From Leptidea sinapis (Eukaryota > Arthropoda > Insecta > Lepidoptera > Pieridae): a stretch of DNA of 64,000 nucleotides. The stretch is from assembly GCF_905404315.1 (NCBI RefSeq), contig NC_066286.1, forward strand, positions 11,043,501 to 11,107,500, in the 5' to 3' direction. The stretch's first letter is position 1, and the number at the start of each line of letters is the position of its first letter. A model generated the notes under the pieces. That model searched no databases. It was not told the origin of the DNA and saw nothing but the letters and a program-made list of their open reading frames with translations. A program made the position numbers and the translations under genes. Shown piece by piece: positions 42,216-53,431 of this stretch.

Positions 42216-45200
42216 TTCACCTACAATCACAATTAATTTAAATGGGTCAATACTTTATCGTTCCTTACGAGATGCTAACTACACAAATTGTTGTAACTTA
42301 AAATACTATTTTTATATAAAGATTTGCTTGAGACTTTTGTTATCATCTGATAATAATGGCGCCTAATAATCTTAATATCTACTATCAAAATACTCGAGGG
42401 CTACGAACAAAAACACACTTATTTAAAAGAAACATACAACTAAATTCATATGATGTTATCTCATTGACGGAAACCTGGTTGCTGAGCAGTATTAATGATT
42501 CTGAATTATTCGATGACCGATACATTATTTGGCGAAGGGACAGAAATTATTTAGCTACACGTGAAAGGTATGGCGGGGGAGTACTTTTGGCCACAAAACG
42601 CGGACTTATCGCAGAAGAACGCTTGGAGTGGCGCACCTCTGCCGAGGATATATGGGTTACGGTCAGCTACAAAAATAATAAAACAACGCCTAAAATACAT
42701 TTTTGTTGTATTTATTTATGTAGTGAAAGACTTGGTCATTCCTTTAACTCACAATTAAATAATTTTACAGCAAACCTATCTCTCATAATCAATTCTTGTC
42801 CAAATGATATATTTATTATAATGGGAGACTTTAATTTGAGTAACATACAATGGTCACCTGGCTCTCATGATCATCCGGAACACTCAGGTGCCTCAGGTGA
42901 AGCACAGATATTATTTGTTGATACCATGTCTGAATGTAACCTCACACAATATAACTTATGCCATAATATTAATAACAGAGTCCTAGATTTAGTACTAAGT
43001 AATGCTTACCTTGCAGTTTCTTCTTGTGATGACCCCTTAATACCAGAGGACTCCCACCATAAATCTTTAAGAATAATCTTAAATTTAGAAAATCGTAATC
43101 ACCTAAAGACAAACAAAAGACAGAAATACATGTATGAACAAGGTGATTACGATAATATCAAATTAATATTAGGTAAAATGGCTTGGGACGACTATCTACT
43201 AATCAATTCCATAGAAGAAGCAATAGAAGTATTCTACAAAAATCTATATGATACTATAAACAAATATATTCCTCACAAATTTTACTCGCCCAATAACTTT
43301 CCACCATGGTACACCGCACCACTAAAAAAGGTCCTCAAAGAAAAATTCAAATTTCTTCAGAAATACAATACTTACGGCAATACATCTGATTACAATACAT
43401 TTTCTATACTGCGCAAAAGAGCGAAGGTTTTAGAGGACCAATGCTATAAAACCTATATAGAAAGATGCGAGGAATCAATAACAAAAAATCCCAAATTATT
43501 CTGGTCATTCACAAAATCTATAAAAAACAATTCTAACATTCCTCCCTCCCTTCTCTTTTATGAATATCAATCGGCAGACACAGGAGAAGAAGTTTGTCGT
43601 CTTTTCTCAGATTATTATCAATCGACGTTTCTTTCACCCACTACTAACCAAAGCGATCAGAACAGGACTCAGCCAGACTCTAGTTTCTCAATAAGTGAAA
43701 TAGAAATATTACCAGATGAGCTTAATAAACAACTCAAATCTGTAGACCTTACTAAGGGAGCAGGACCTGATCGAATTCCCCCATTATTTATACAAAAATG
43801 CGCAGATGTACTAACGGAACCTCTTACTATATTATTCAAACGTTCATTACGGGAAGGAGTAGTTCCGAAAATCTGGAAGTCTGCATTTATCACCCCCATA
43901 CACAAAAATGGCAGCAGAAATGACATTAAAAATTACAGGCCAATTTCAAAGTTATGCATTTTCGCTAAAGTTTTTGAAAAATTAGTCTACACCCAAGTCT
44001 ATAATAGTGTATCAACCTTATTTATCCCCGAACAGCATGGATTTATTAGAAATCGCTCAACTACGTCTAATCTACTATCATTCCTAAATTACACAACATT
44101 TAACATGGATTCTGGGGGTCAAGTAGACTCTATATTCACAGATTTTCGCAAGGCATTCGATCGAATTGACCATAAAATACTACTCCAGAAAATTCTTTCG
44201 GCAGGAATTCATGGTAATTTATATAGGTGGTTTACCTCGTACATTGAGAACAGATCACAGGCTGTGGTTCTCAACGGATACTCATCAGAATGGAACTTCG
44301 TGCCCTCTGGGGTTCCTCAAGGATCCTTGTTGGCTCCATTGTTGTTTAATATCTTCATTAACGATATCGCTGCTTGTTTTCAACATTCCAAATTCCTACT
44401 ATACGCAGATGATATGAAAATATTTAAACAAATTCGTGACGTAGATGACTGTCTTTTATTACAACAAGACATGCACAGGTTTGAAAAATACTGTAGCATC
44501 AACAAACTAGACCTGAACGTTCCGAAATGTTACGCTATAACATTTACCCGTAAGCCTAATTTTATTAAATTTCAATATTCACTTAATGGTCATCCACTCA
44601 AAATTGTAAATGAGATACGTGATCTAGGCGTAATTCACGACTCTAAGCTTTCATATGATAAACACATTGAAAACATCGCTAATAGGGCCAACCAGTGTAT
44701 AGGATTTATCAAGAGATCCTGTTCCCAATTCTCAAGTATCAAGGTTATAAAAACGTTGTATTGTACATATGTTCGTAGCATACTCGAGTATTGTACACAA
44801 ATTTGGAACCCTCAGTATGATATATATATTAACAGATTAGAATCAATCCAACGCAGATTTGTTAAATACCTCGAATATAAGTGCAAGACATACGACAATG
44901 ATTATGATTCAAGATGCAGGAGATATCATATATTACCACTCCACGAGAGACGCAAAATAGCTGATATTCTATTCTTAACAAAAATAGCACAATGTCACAT
45001 TGACGCTTCCCATCTTCTCTCGAATATAAATTTAAATATTCCCAGAATCTCTGCAAGATATCCTAAATATTTACATATACCCCACTGTGCGTCAAATTAC
45101 AAACAAAACTCATTCTTCTCAAGAGCATCTCACTGCATAAATAATCTTAAAGGCTTTCCTGATTTTGACCTGTTTAACTCATCCACAAATTCTATCAGAT

Positions 45201-45504
45201 CAAAAATTACTAAAAACTGGTTTAATGTGTTTCCCTAACTGTTAGTATAAACGTAATTGAACGTAGTGTTTAAATTCTCTCTGAACATAATAAATGTAAT
45301 ACCTATGTAATTATTAACATATAATATATAATACTTGTATAAGAAAAAATAAATAAAAAAGACGTACCTATATTACACTATGTGTTATTAGAAACAAAAT
45401 GCGAAAACTATTAAATGGTGTAAAATGTTCACACTATTATTTAGTAATTAAGTTATTGTAACACTGTAAGTTTTCCAAATAAAATAAAATAAAAATAAAA
45501 ATAA
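42216..45504 (+). mobile_element. Non-LTR retrotransposon 1 inserted in the satellite
   Basis: The element has a 140-base leader, an intact ORF2 (42356-45238), a 3' UTR of about 240 bases and an A-rich tail (AAATAAAATAAAATAAAAAT-like) before the satellite resumes at ATTGTTATGATATG. The satellite unit lacks about 11 bases across the insertion (GTATATTACTG), so a small target deletion rather than a duplication is suggested. ORF1 is absent, consistent with 5' truncation. Same orientation and related protein as the element at 48374-53431. Confidence 0.9.
42356..45238 (+). CDS. LINE ORF2: APE endonuclease and reverse transcriptase, intact
   Basis: 960 residues without a stop or frameshift. The N-terminal endonuclease (about residues 1-240) shows NLNIYYQNTRGLRTK, SLTETWL with the catalytic glutamate, IIMGDFNLSNIQW and a DSHHKSL box near residue 235. 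The reverse transcriptase (about 450-740) shows GAGPDRIPPLF, NYRPISKLCIFAKVFEKLVY, FTDFRKAFDRIDHKIL, SGVPQGSLLAPLLFNIFIND and FLLYADDMKIF, the last with the catalytic YADD. A C-terminal region with YVRSILEYCTQIWNP follows. The family nicks target DNA and primes cDNA synthesis at the nick. The start ATG lies 15 codons before the endonuclease core. The clade is Jockey/CR1-like by motif style; exact placement needs a tree. Confidence 0.93.
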   Translation: MAPNNLNIYYQNTRGLRTKTHLFKRNIQLNSYDVISLTETWLLSSINDSELFDDRYIIWRRDRNYLATRERYGGGVLLATKRGLIAEERLEWRTSAEDIWVTVSYKNNKTTPKIHFCCIYLCSERLGHSFNSQLNNFTANLSLIINSCPNDIFIIMGDFNLSNIQWSPGSHDHPEHSGASGEAQILFVDTMSECNLTQYNLCHNINNRVLDLVLSNAYLAVSSCDDPLIPEDSHHKSLRIILNLENRNHLKTNKRQKYMYEQGDYDNIKLILGKMAWDDYLLINSIEEAIEVFYKNLYDTINKYIPHKFYSPNNFPPWYTAPLKKVLKEKFKFLQKYNTYGNTSDYNTFSILRKRAKVLEDQCYKTYIERCEESITKNPKLFWSFTKSIKNNSNIPPSLLFYEYQSADTGEEVCRLFSDYYQSTFLSPTTNQSDQNRTQPDSSFSISEIEILPDELNKQLKSVDLTKGAGPDRIPPLFIQKCADVLTEPLTILFKRSLREGVVPKIWKSAFITPIHKNGSRNDIKNYRPISKLCIFAKVFEKLVYTQVYNSVSTLFIPEQHGFIRNRSTTSNLLSFLNYTTFNMDSGGQVDSIFTDFRKAFDRIDHKILLQKILSAGIHGNLYRWFTSYIENRSQAVVLNGYSSEWNFVPSGVPQGSLLAPLLFNIFINDIAACFQHSKFLLYADDMKIFKQIRDVDDCLLLQQDMHRFEKYCSINKLDLNVPKCYAITFTRKPNFIKFQYSLNGHPLKIVNEIRDLGVIHDSKLSYDKHIENIANRANQCIGFIKRSCSQFSSIKVIKTLYCTYVRSILEYCTQIWNPQYDIYINRLESIQRRFVKYLEYKCKTYDNDYDSRCRRYHILPLHERRKIADILFLTKIAQCHIDASHLLSNINLNIPRISARYPKYLHIPHCASNYKQNSFFSRASHCINNLKGFPDFDLFNSSTNSIRSKITKNWFNVFP

Positions 45505-48373
45505 ATTGTTATGATATGTAGTTAACAATAACGAAGTATATTACTGATTGTTATGATATGTAATAAACTATTACTAAGTATATTACTGATTGTTATGATA
45601 TGTAGTTAACAATAACGAAGTATATTACTGATTGTTATGATATGTAGTTAACAATAACGAAGTATATTACTGATTGTTATGATATGTAGTTAACAATAAC
45701 GAAGTATATTACTGATTGTTATGATATGTAGTTAACAATAACGAAGTATATTACTGATTGTTATGATATGTAGTTAACAATAACGAAGTATATTACTGAC
45801 TGTTATGATGTGTAATAAACTATTACGAAGTATATTACTGATTGTTATGGTGTGTAGTAAACTATTACGAAGTATATTACTGATAGTTATGATATGTAGT
45901 TAACAATAACGAAGTATATTACTGATTGTTATGATATGTAGTTAACAATAACGAAGTATATAACTGATTGTTATGATGTGTAATATACGATTACTAAGTA
46001 TATTACTGACTGTTATGATGTGTAATAAACTATTACGAAGTATATAACTGATTGTTATGATATGTAGTTAACAATAACGAAGTATATAACTGATTGTTAT
46101 GATGTGTAATATACGATTACTAAGTATATTACTGACTGTTATGATGTGTAATAAACTATTACGAAGTATATAACTGATTGTTATGATATGTAGTTAACAA
46201 TAACGAAGTATATTACTGACTGTTATGATGTGTAATAAACTATTACTAAGTATATTACTGATTGTTATGATATGTAGTTAACAATAACGAAGTATATTAC
46301 TGATTGTTATGATATGTAGTGAACAATAACTAAGTATATTACTGATTGTTATGATATGTAGTTAACAATAACGAAGTATATTACTGATTGTTATGATATG
46401 TAGTTAACAATAACGAAGTATATTACTGATTGTTATGATATGTAGTTAACAATAACGAAGTATATTACTGATTGTTATGATATGTAGTTAACAATAACGA
46501 AGTATATTACTGATTGTTATGATATGTAGTTAACAATAACGAAGTATATTACTGATTGTTATGATATGTAGTTAACAATAACGAAGTATATTACTGACTG
46601 TTATGATGTGTAATAAACTATTACGAAGTATATTACTGATTGTTATGGTGTGTAGTAAACTATTACGAAGTATATTACTGATAGTTATGATATGTAGTTA
46701 ACAATAACGAAGTATATTACTGATTGTTATGATATGTAGTTAACAATAACGAAGTATATAACTGATTGTTATGATGTGTAATATACGATTACTAAGTATA
46801 TTACTGACTGTTATGATGTGTAATAAACTATTACGAAGTATATTACTGATTGTTATGATATGTAGTTAACAATAACGAAGTATATAACTGATTGTTATGA
46901 TATGTAGTTAACAATAACGAAGTATATTACTGATTGTTATGATATGTAGTTAACAATAACGAAGTATATTACTGATTGTTATGATATGTAGTTAACAATA
47001 ACGAAGTATATTACTGATTGTTATAATATGTAGTTAACAATAACGATGTATATTACTGACTGTTATGATGTGTAATAAACTATTACTAAGTATATTACTG
47101 ATTGTTATGATATGTAGTTAACAATAACGAAGTATATTACTGACTGTTATGATGTGTAATAAACTATTACTAAGTATATTACTGATTGTTATGATATGTA
47201 GTTAACAATAACGAAGTATATTACTGATTGTTATGATATGTAGTGAACAATAACTAAGTATATTACTGATTGTTATGATATGTAGTTAACAATAACGAAG
47301 TATATTACTGATTGTTATGATATGTAGTTAACAATAACGAAGTATATTACTGATTGTTATGATATGTAGTTAACAATAACGAAGTATATTACTGACTGTT
47401 ATGATATGTAGTTAACAATAACGAAGTATATTACTGATTGTTATGATATGTAGTTAACAATAACGAAGTATATTACTGATTGTTATGATATGTAGTTAAC
47501 AATAACGAAGTATATTACTGATTGTTATGATATGTAGTTAACAATAACGAAGTATATTACTGATTGTTATGATATGTAGTTAACAATAACGAAGTATATT
47601 ACTGATTGTTATGATATGTAGTTAACAATAACGAAGTATATTACTGACTGTTATGATGTGTAATAAACTATTACGAAGTATATTACTGATTGTTATGGTG
47701 TGTAGTAAACTATTACGAAGTATATTACTGATAGTTATGATATGTAGTTAACAATAACGAAGTATATTACTGATTGTTATGATATGTAGTTAACAATAAC
47801 GAAGTATATAACTGATTGTTATGATGTGTAATATACGATTACTAAGTATATTACTGACTGTTATGATGTGTAATAAACTATTACGAAGTATATTACTGAT
47901 TGTTATGATATGTAGTTAACAATAACGAAGTATATAACTGATTGTTATGATATGTAGTTAACAATAACGAAGTATATAACTGATTGTTATGATATGTAGT
48001 TAACAATAACGAAGTATATTACTGATTGTTATGATATGTAGTTAACAATAACGAAGTATATTACTGATTGTTATGATATGTAGTTAACAATAACGAAGTA
48101 TATTACTGATTGTTATGATATGTAGTTAACAATAACGAAGTATATTACTGATTGTTATAATATGTAGTTAACAATAACGATGTATATTACTGACTGTTAT
48201 GATGTGTAATAAACTATTACTAAGTATATTACTGATTGTTATGATATGTAGTTAACAATAACGAAGTATATTACTGACTGTTATGATATGTAGTTAACAA
48301 TAACGAAGTATATTACTGATTGTTATGATATGTAGTTAACAATAACGAAGTATATTACTGATTGTTATGATAT
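45505..48373. repeat. 42-bp satellite array, block 2
   Basis: About 68 units. The GTAGTTAACAATAACGAAG variant dominates in long runs, broken by cassettes carrying the GGTGTGTAGTAAAC variant near 45840, 46645 and 47695. The cassettes are spaced 798 and 1050 bases apart (19 and 25 units), indicating larger duplicated segments. The block ends at GTTATGATAT, where the second LINE begins. Confidence 0.95.
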
Positions 48374-48670
48374 CGTCTCGATCCGAACTCGATGTGACAA
48401 AGACGTGTTCGTCAAACAATATTTTACTTTTGTATATAATAATAGTATTAGTAGGTTTTTATTAAGTCTTAACGTTATAGTTTTTTAAGTAGTGCTGATA
48501 TTTCTTTGATATAATAATAGTATAGAAATCTGATTGAGTGTTATAGTTTTCTGTGTTGTGGTGACTTCTATTTCTACGCATACCGCTGCCTACTGCAGTA
48601 CAAAGTGACGCGATTAATAACCAGTTCCGTATCAATACATTCCTGAGCACCGGCGTTTACAACCTTCGGC

Positions 48671-49717
48671 ATGGAAGATTTATGCAAGCGTTGCAATGAA
48701 AAAGTTCTGGATGGGGCCTCGTGTTCGGGTTGCCGATTAACCTATCACTTCCACTGTGTTAGCTTATCGGAAGTTGGGTGGCGGAGACTGGGATTTGAAA
48801 GACAGGGCTCGTGGATTTGTCCTGAATGTAGAAAGAGTCCTATCCAAACGAGCTCTGCTTCCAAGAATCTAATTCCGGAGGACGCTTCATACCAGGTGCA
48901 ACTAACCAGAATTGAGAATATGCTGTCCCCTCTCACTTCACTCCCAGAACATGTCGAAAAATTACGCAATGAAATGTACGAACTAACCTCAAAGATAAAT
49001 ACGAGTGTAATTGAAGATATTAACACGAGGCTGGCAGATATTGATACAAAACTCTCTGTTGTTGAATCTCTAAGTCAAGAACTCGACCGGGTTAAGTCAC
49101 AGATTCTCAACGTCGAGAATAGATTAAAAAGTTATGATACTGAACTTGCGAAGAAAGATGCTGCTATCTCTAATCTTCAAAAAAATATTGCTGCATTTGA
49201 TTTAGAAAACAAACGCGAGCAGCAAAAATCCCGCTTCTTAAATATTGAGTTAGTTGGCATACCGGAGAAATCGAAAGAAAATTTGGTTGAATTACTTCTT
49301 CTCTTAGCTACGGCTATTGGTTCCGACCTTAGAAGAGACGACATTGAATTTATAACAAGAGTTCACTCAATTCGTCAGAAACAAGGACACCCAAGGAAAA
49401 TTGTGGCTAAACTTAAGGATAAGAGAGGTAAAGATGAACTCCTAGCTAACTTCAAAAAGTATAATAAACAAAAAGGGATAACCTCACGTGATCTTGGCTT
49501 TGATGACAATTCCATGAAAATCTTCATCAACGAACACCTCACAGTTGCTAATAAGATGCTCCTTAATAAGTGCAAACTAAGAGCTAAGGAACGTAATATC
49601 AAATTTGTTTGGGTGAAGAACTGCGTAATTTATTTACGTCGCAATGAAAAATGTCCACCCAAGGCGATCAGGTCAGAAGAGGAATTGAACGATTTTTTAG
49701 ACACTTCGCAGGTTTAA
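48671..49717 (+). CDS. LINE ORF1: PHD finger, coiled coil and RNA-binding-like domain
   Basis: 348 residues. Residues 5-53 make a complete C4HC3 PHD-type zinc finger: C5, C8, C18, C21, H26, C29, C50, C53, with W48 in the conserved position. Residues about 75-185 have heptad-like leucine/isoleucine spacing (ENMLSPLTSLPEHVEKLRNE onward), predicting a coiled coil for ORF1 multimerisation. The C-terminal part (FLNIELVGIPEKSKENLVEL, FITRVHSIRQKQGHPRKIVA) resembles the RRM-like/FP-type C-terminal domain of insect LINE ORF1 proteins, which binds element RNA. PHD-bearing ORF1s are known in CR1-group elements. The ORF begins 297 bases into the element and is intact. Confidence 0.9.
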   Translation: MEDLCKRCNEKVLDGASCSGCRLTYHFHCVSLSEVGWRRLGFERQGSWICPECRKSPIQTSSASKNLIPEDASYQVQLTRIENMLSPLTSLPEHVEKLRNEMYELTSKINTSVIEDINTRLADIDTKLSVVESLSQELDRVKSQILNVENRLKSYDTELAKKDAAISNLQKNIAAFDLENKREQQKSRFLNIELVGIPEKSKENLVELLLLLATAIGSDLRRDDIEFITRVHSIRQKQGHPRKIVAKLKDKRGKDELLANFKKYNKQKGITSRDLGFDDNSMKIFINEHLTVANKMLLNKCKLRAKERNIKFVWVKNCVIYLRRNEKCPPKAIRSEEELNDFLDTSQV

Positions 49718-50142
49718 TGCTCAGTTACCATTTTTTATTATTAGAGTTCATTGTACCAGAAATACGTATATTCATCACACACACACATATTCATCACACA
49801 CACTTTTACCACTCAAAAAAAATCAAACTAATTATATTCATTCACACTTACACATTATTATTAATCTTAAGAAACAAAAACTTAAATTGTTTAAAACCTC
49901 TGACACTCAGTACTCACATCACTGCCGTACAATTTTTAGTAAATGATTTTATATCTACCCTCTTATCTGTTATTGTTTTTAGCCATGTTATGCATTTAAT
50001 AAGTTATCAATTGCTTTTTATTGCAACAAATTTTTATATTAGAAATTATGTAATTGTATTTACATTATATTGCGTAACCGTGTTCTTTTTGACATTTCCT
50101 TATATTTTAAATATTTTTACTTCTTAATAATTAGGTTTCTTT

Positions 50143-53022
50143 ATGATGGATTTAAATAATCTCAAAATTTATTATCAAAATACTCGCGGGTTACGCACGA
50201 AATTACACTCACTTTATAATAATATAGAAACAAGCAATTATGATATAATAATTTTAACAGAAAGTTGGCTATGTGATGGAATTTTAAACACGGAAATATG
50301 TGACAGTCGTTATGATGTATTCAGATTTGACAGGAAACACAAGAGAAGGGGCGGGGGCGTTTTGATATGTATTAAGAAATTACTTGCTGCGTTTATTTCA
50401 CAGGACTCAAACTGCGAGCAAGTAGAATGTATATGGCTAACTATTCCGAAGGGTATATATTTAAGCAATCGCTCGCTACGTAGTGACAAGGATTTACATA
50501 TTATAGCGGCATACATCCCCCCTAACTCGGATGCGAATAATTTATTACGTAACTTTAATAAGACCCTAATATCATTTTACGATAAACATTCGAATGATAA
50601 TTTTCTCATAATAGGAGATTTTAATTTTTCTTTCATTTCATGGTATGGTAATGATAATAGTTACAGCATTACAAAATACTGTAACTCAGAATTATTAGAA
50701 TCGGCATTGAGTTTACTAAATACTTACAATCTGATGGGATTAAAACAATATAATTTCAACAAAAATAGCTGTGGTAACATTCTTGATCTTGTCTTATCAA
50801 ATATTTACTTACAGTGTAACATATGTAGCGATTCACTTGTAAATATTGACCACTTTCATAGTCCCCTGGTTATCGTCGTAAAAGACCTTTTTATGAAAGC
50901 CCTACAACCACATTTTTGCGTGATAAAGAAATTTTTTAAGGGTGACTATGAGACGATAAATTTAAAATTAAAAAATACAAACTGGTCCGACATCCTAAAT
51001 GGCTCCGTTGAAGAGGCCGTGGATAGTTTTTACAGAATTATTCATTCGCTCATAGAATCTCATATACCTGTTATAAAAATCTCCTCACGTCATCAATACC
51101 CGAAATGGTATACTCCAGCTCTAATTAATTCAATAAAAGAGAAGTACAAAGTTCACACTAGGTGGAAAAAGTTTAAAAATCCAGGAGACTATGCCATGTT
51201 CTCCTTGTTGAGAGCCCGAGTAAAGAGGTTGCAAATCGAATCATATACAAAATATATGAATCGTTGTCAGAGTAATATCAAAACTTCGCCTAAAGAATTC
51301 TGGAAATTTATTAAAAATAAACGCACTGATTTTGGTATTCCTCACAACATGTACTACGGAAGTAGTTTACTTACGAATGGACATGATATCTGCAATGCAT
51401 TTAATGAATACTTTCAAAGTGTATTCCAACCTAGTGACCTAAATGATGAGACCCTGAACGAGGAATCAAATATTTCCGAAAATCTTCACACAATTGAGAT
51501 CGATGAAAGAATACTTAGGAGGTTGTTTAGTAAATTGGATATCCGAAAGGGCGCCGGTACTGACGGTATACCAGCTATTTTTATAAAGAAATGTGAATCG
51601 GGCCTATTACCTCCGCTACTAACACTCTTTAAGCGCTCCATTAATGAAGGGACCTTCCCTAGATGTTGGAAGGAAGCCCGAATAGTACCAATACATAAAA
51701 AGGAATCAAAAACAAATATTAGTAACTATAGAGGTATCTCCATTTTGAATATATTTGGTAAAATGTTAGAAAAAATTGTATATGATCATATTTATAGAAA
51801 TTGCCTACAATGCATCCCTATCAACCAACACGGTTTTATTAAATCTCGTAGTGTCCTTACTAACTTGCTTGAGTTCACTCATACCGTTAAGTGCGACATG
51901 AATGATAGATCACAAATAGATGTAATATACACAGATTTTGAAAAGGCTTTTGATAGAGTCAACCACAGTATACTATTAAAGAAGCTTTACGCAGTTGGAA
52001 TCAGAGGGAACCTTCTTAGATGGACAGAATCGTATATAAGAAATCGCTGTCAAGCCGTCGTCCTCGGTGGTTTTAGATCAGACTTTGTTGAGGTGACTTC
52101 TGGTGTACCTCAGGGATCGCACCTGGGTCCTTTGTTATACAATATATATTTATATGACATCAGTAATTGTTTTGCTAGTTCAAACTTCTTGCTGTATGCT
52201 GACGACAAAAAGATTTATAAAAAGATTTCACAAATAGACGATTGCTTTATGTTACAAGATGACTTAAATAGACTGTCACAATATTATAAAATAAATAAAA
52301 TAACAGTTAATATTGCTAAATGTCAAATTATTACATTTTCACGAAAGCATAATAACATAAAATTTGATTATACTTTAAATAACGAAATTATTCCAAAAAT
52401 TACTCAAATAAGGGATTTAGGTGTGATCCATGATAGCAAACTAACCCATAATAACCACATTGAAATAATAACACAGAAGGCTTATAAAAATCTAGGGTTT
52501 ATTCTTCGCACTTGCGAACCTTTCAATGACATCTTGTGCCTAAAAGTGCTATATTATGCTTACGTGCGAAGCATCCTTGAATTCGCAAGTCCTATCTGGA
52601 GGCCTACATATCAATGTTATATTGACCGCCTTGAAAAAATACAAAAGATATTTATAAAAAAATTGAATTTTAAATCTCAATTCATTCCTATAGACTACAA
52701 AGAAGCCTGTAATTATCATAAAATCGATACCTTGGAAGATAGAAGAGATGTAATTGATATGTTACTCCTTTATGATATATTACATAATAAATTTGACTGT
52801 CCAGATATCTTAAATAAAATATCATTCCAGGTACCAACATTACGTACTAGGCATACTAATTTATTTAACATTCCCTTTGCCTCTACTAAGTATCTTAAAT
52901 ATTCACCTCTATTTCGAATTCCTGACATATATAATAAGAAATTTTCTTCCGTCGACATTTTCAACTTATCACGTCTGAGGTTCAAAAAACTGATATTAAA
53001 CTGTTTAAATTGCAGGAGTTAA
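50143..53022 (+). CDS. LINE ORF2: APE endonuclease and reverse transcriptase, intact
   Basis: 959 residues. Endonuclease motifs: NLKIYYQNTRGLRTK, IILTESWL, FLIIGDFNFSFISW and NIDHFHSPLVI. Reverse-transcriptase motifs: GAGTDGIPAIF, NISNYRGISILNIFGKMLEK, YTDFEKAFDRVNHSILLKKL, SGVPQGSHLGPLLYNIYLYD and FLLYADDKKIYKKI, with all three catalytic aspartates present. C-terminal YVRSILEFASPIWRP matches the same place in the ORF2 at 42356-45238. The two proteins are collinear over their whole length (960 versus 959 residues) but clearly diverged, so they are separate families of one lineage rather than recent copies. An alternative start is the second ATG codon, immediately downstream. Confidence 0.93.
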   Translation: MMDLNNLKIYYQNTRGLRTKLHSLYNNIETSNYDIIILTESWLCDGILNTEICDSRYDVFRFDRKHKRRGGGVLICIKKLLAAFISQDSNCEQVECIWLTIPKGIYLSNRSLRSDKDLHIIAAYIPPNSDANNLLRNFNKTLISFYDKHSNDNFLIIGDFNFSFISWYGNDNSYSITKYCNSELLESALSLLNTYNLMGLKQYNFNKNSCGNILDLVLSNIYLQCNICSDSLVNIDHFHSPLVIVVKDLFMKALQPHFCVIKKFFKGDYETINLKLKNTNWSDILNGSVEEAVDSFYRIIHSLIESHIPVIKISSRHQYPKWYTPALINSIKEKYKVHTRWKKFKNPGDYAMFSLLRARVKRLQIESYTKYMNRCQSNIKTSPKEFWKFIKNKRTDFGIPHNMYYGSSLLTNGHDICNAFNEYFQSVFQPSDLNDETLNEESNISENLHTIEIDERILRRLFSKLDIRKGAGTDGIPAIFIKKCESGLLPPLLTLFKRSINEGTFPRCWKEARIVPIHKKESKTNISNYRGISILNIFGKMLEKIVYDHIYRNCLQCIPINQHGFIKSRSVLTNLLEFTHTVKCDMNDRSQIDVIYTDFEKAFDRVNHSILLKKLYAVGIRGNLLRWTESYIRNRCQAVVLGGFRSDFVEVTSGVPQGSHLGPLLYNIYLYDISNCFASSNFLLYADDKKIYKKISQIDDCFMLQDDLNRLSQYYKINKITVNIAKCQIITFSRKHNNIKFDYTLNNEIIPKITQIRDLGVIHDSKLTHNNHIEIITQKAYKNLGFILRTCEPFNDILCLKVLYYAYVRSILEFASPIWRPTYQCYIDRLEKIQKIFIKKLNFKSQFIPIDYKEACNYHKIDTLEDRRDVIDMLLLYDILHNKFDCPDILNKISFQVPTLRTRHTNLFNIPFASTKYLKYSPLFRIPDIYNKKFSSVDIFNLSRLRFKKLILNCLNCRS

Positions 53023-53085
53023 TCATCAGTATATTCAGGATAAATTATTAGTCTCACATCGTAATTTAAACATTATATTCGAACA

Positions 53086-53200
53086 CTCACATTCACTCAC
53101 ACCACTCACATTCACTCACACCAATCACATTCACTCACACCAATCACATTCACTCACACTACTCAGATTCACTCACACTACTCACACCACACAACCTACT
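53086..53200 (+). repeat. CACTCACATT microsatellite in the LINE 3' UTR
   Basis: Irregular tandem of CACTCACACCAATCACATT-type units, part of the 3' UTR of the element at 48374-53431. A similar CACACAC-rich patch lies in its inter-ORF region at 49778-49806. Confidence 0.8.
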
Positions 53201-53431
53201 CACCGTTTCAGTTACTCAATATGGATACGATTTCTTCTTTTCTTTCTATGTAATTTTTTCTTGTAAGTTTTTCTAGTATTTTTCGTTTTTGTCTTAAACT
53301 ACTTTGTCACATACTTATTGTACTGTTAATAGTATTCCTTTTAATTGGCGTATCTATTCTGTATAATTTTTAATATACTCTTTTCATTTTGTTAGCTGTA
53401 AGGAATCATAAATAAATAAATAAATAAATAA

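Larger units (their letters stand above)
48374..53431 (+). mobile_element. Full-length non-LTR retrotransposon 2 inserted in the satellite
   Basis: The 5.06-kb element comprises a 297-base 5' UTR, ORF1 (48671-49717), a 425-base inter-ORF region, ORF2 (50143-53022), and a 3' UTR with a CACTCACATT-type microsatellite and an (AAAT)n tail. The satellite reads GTTATGATAT before it and ATATGTAGTTAAC after it, consistent with a 4-base ATAT duplication or a seamless joint. Both ORFs are intact, so the copy is young and could be active. Confidence 0.92.

Noticed and set aside
42561..44417. Short ORFs inside the LINE ORF2
   Set aside because: They are alternate-frame shadows of the intact 960-codon ORF.
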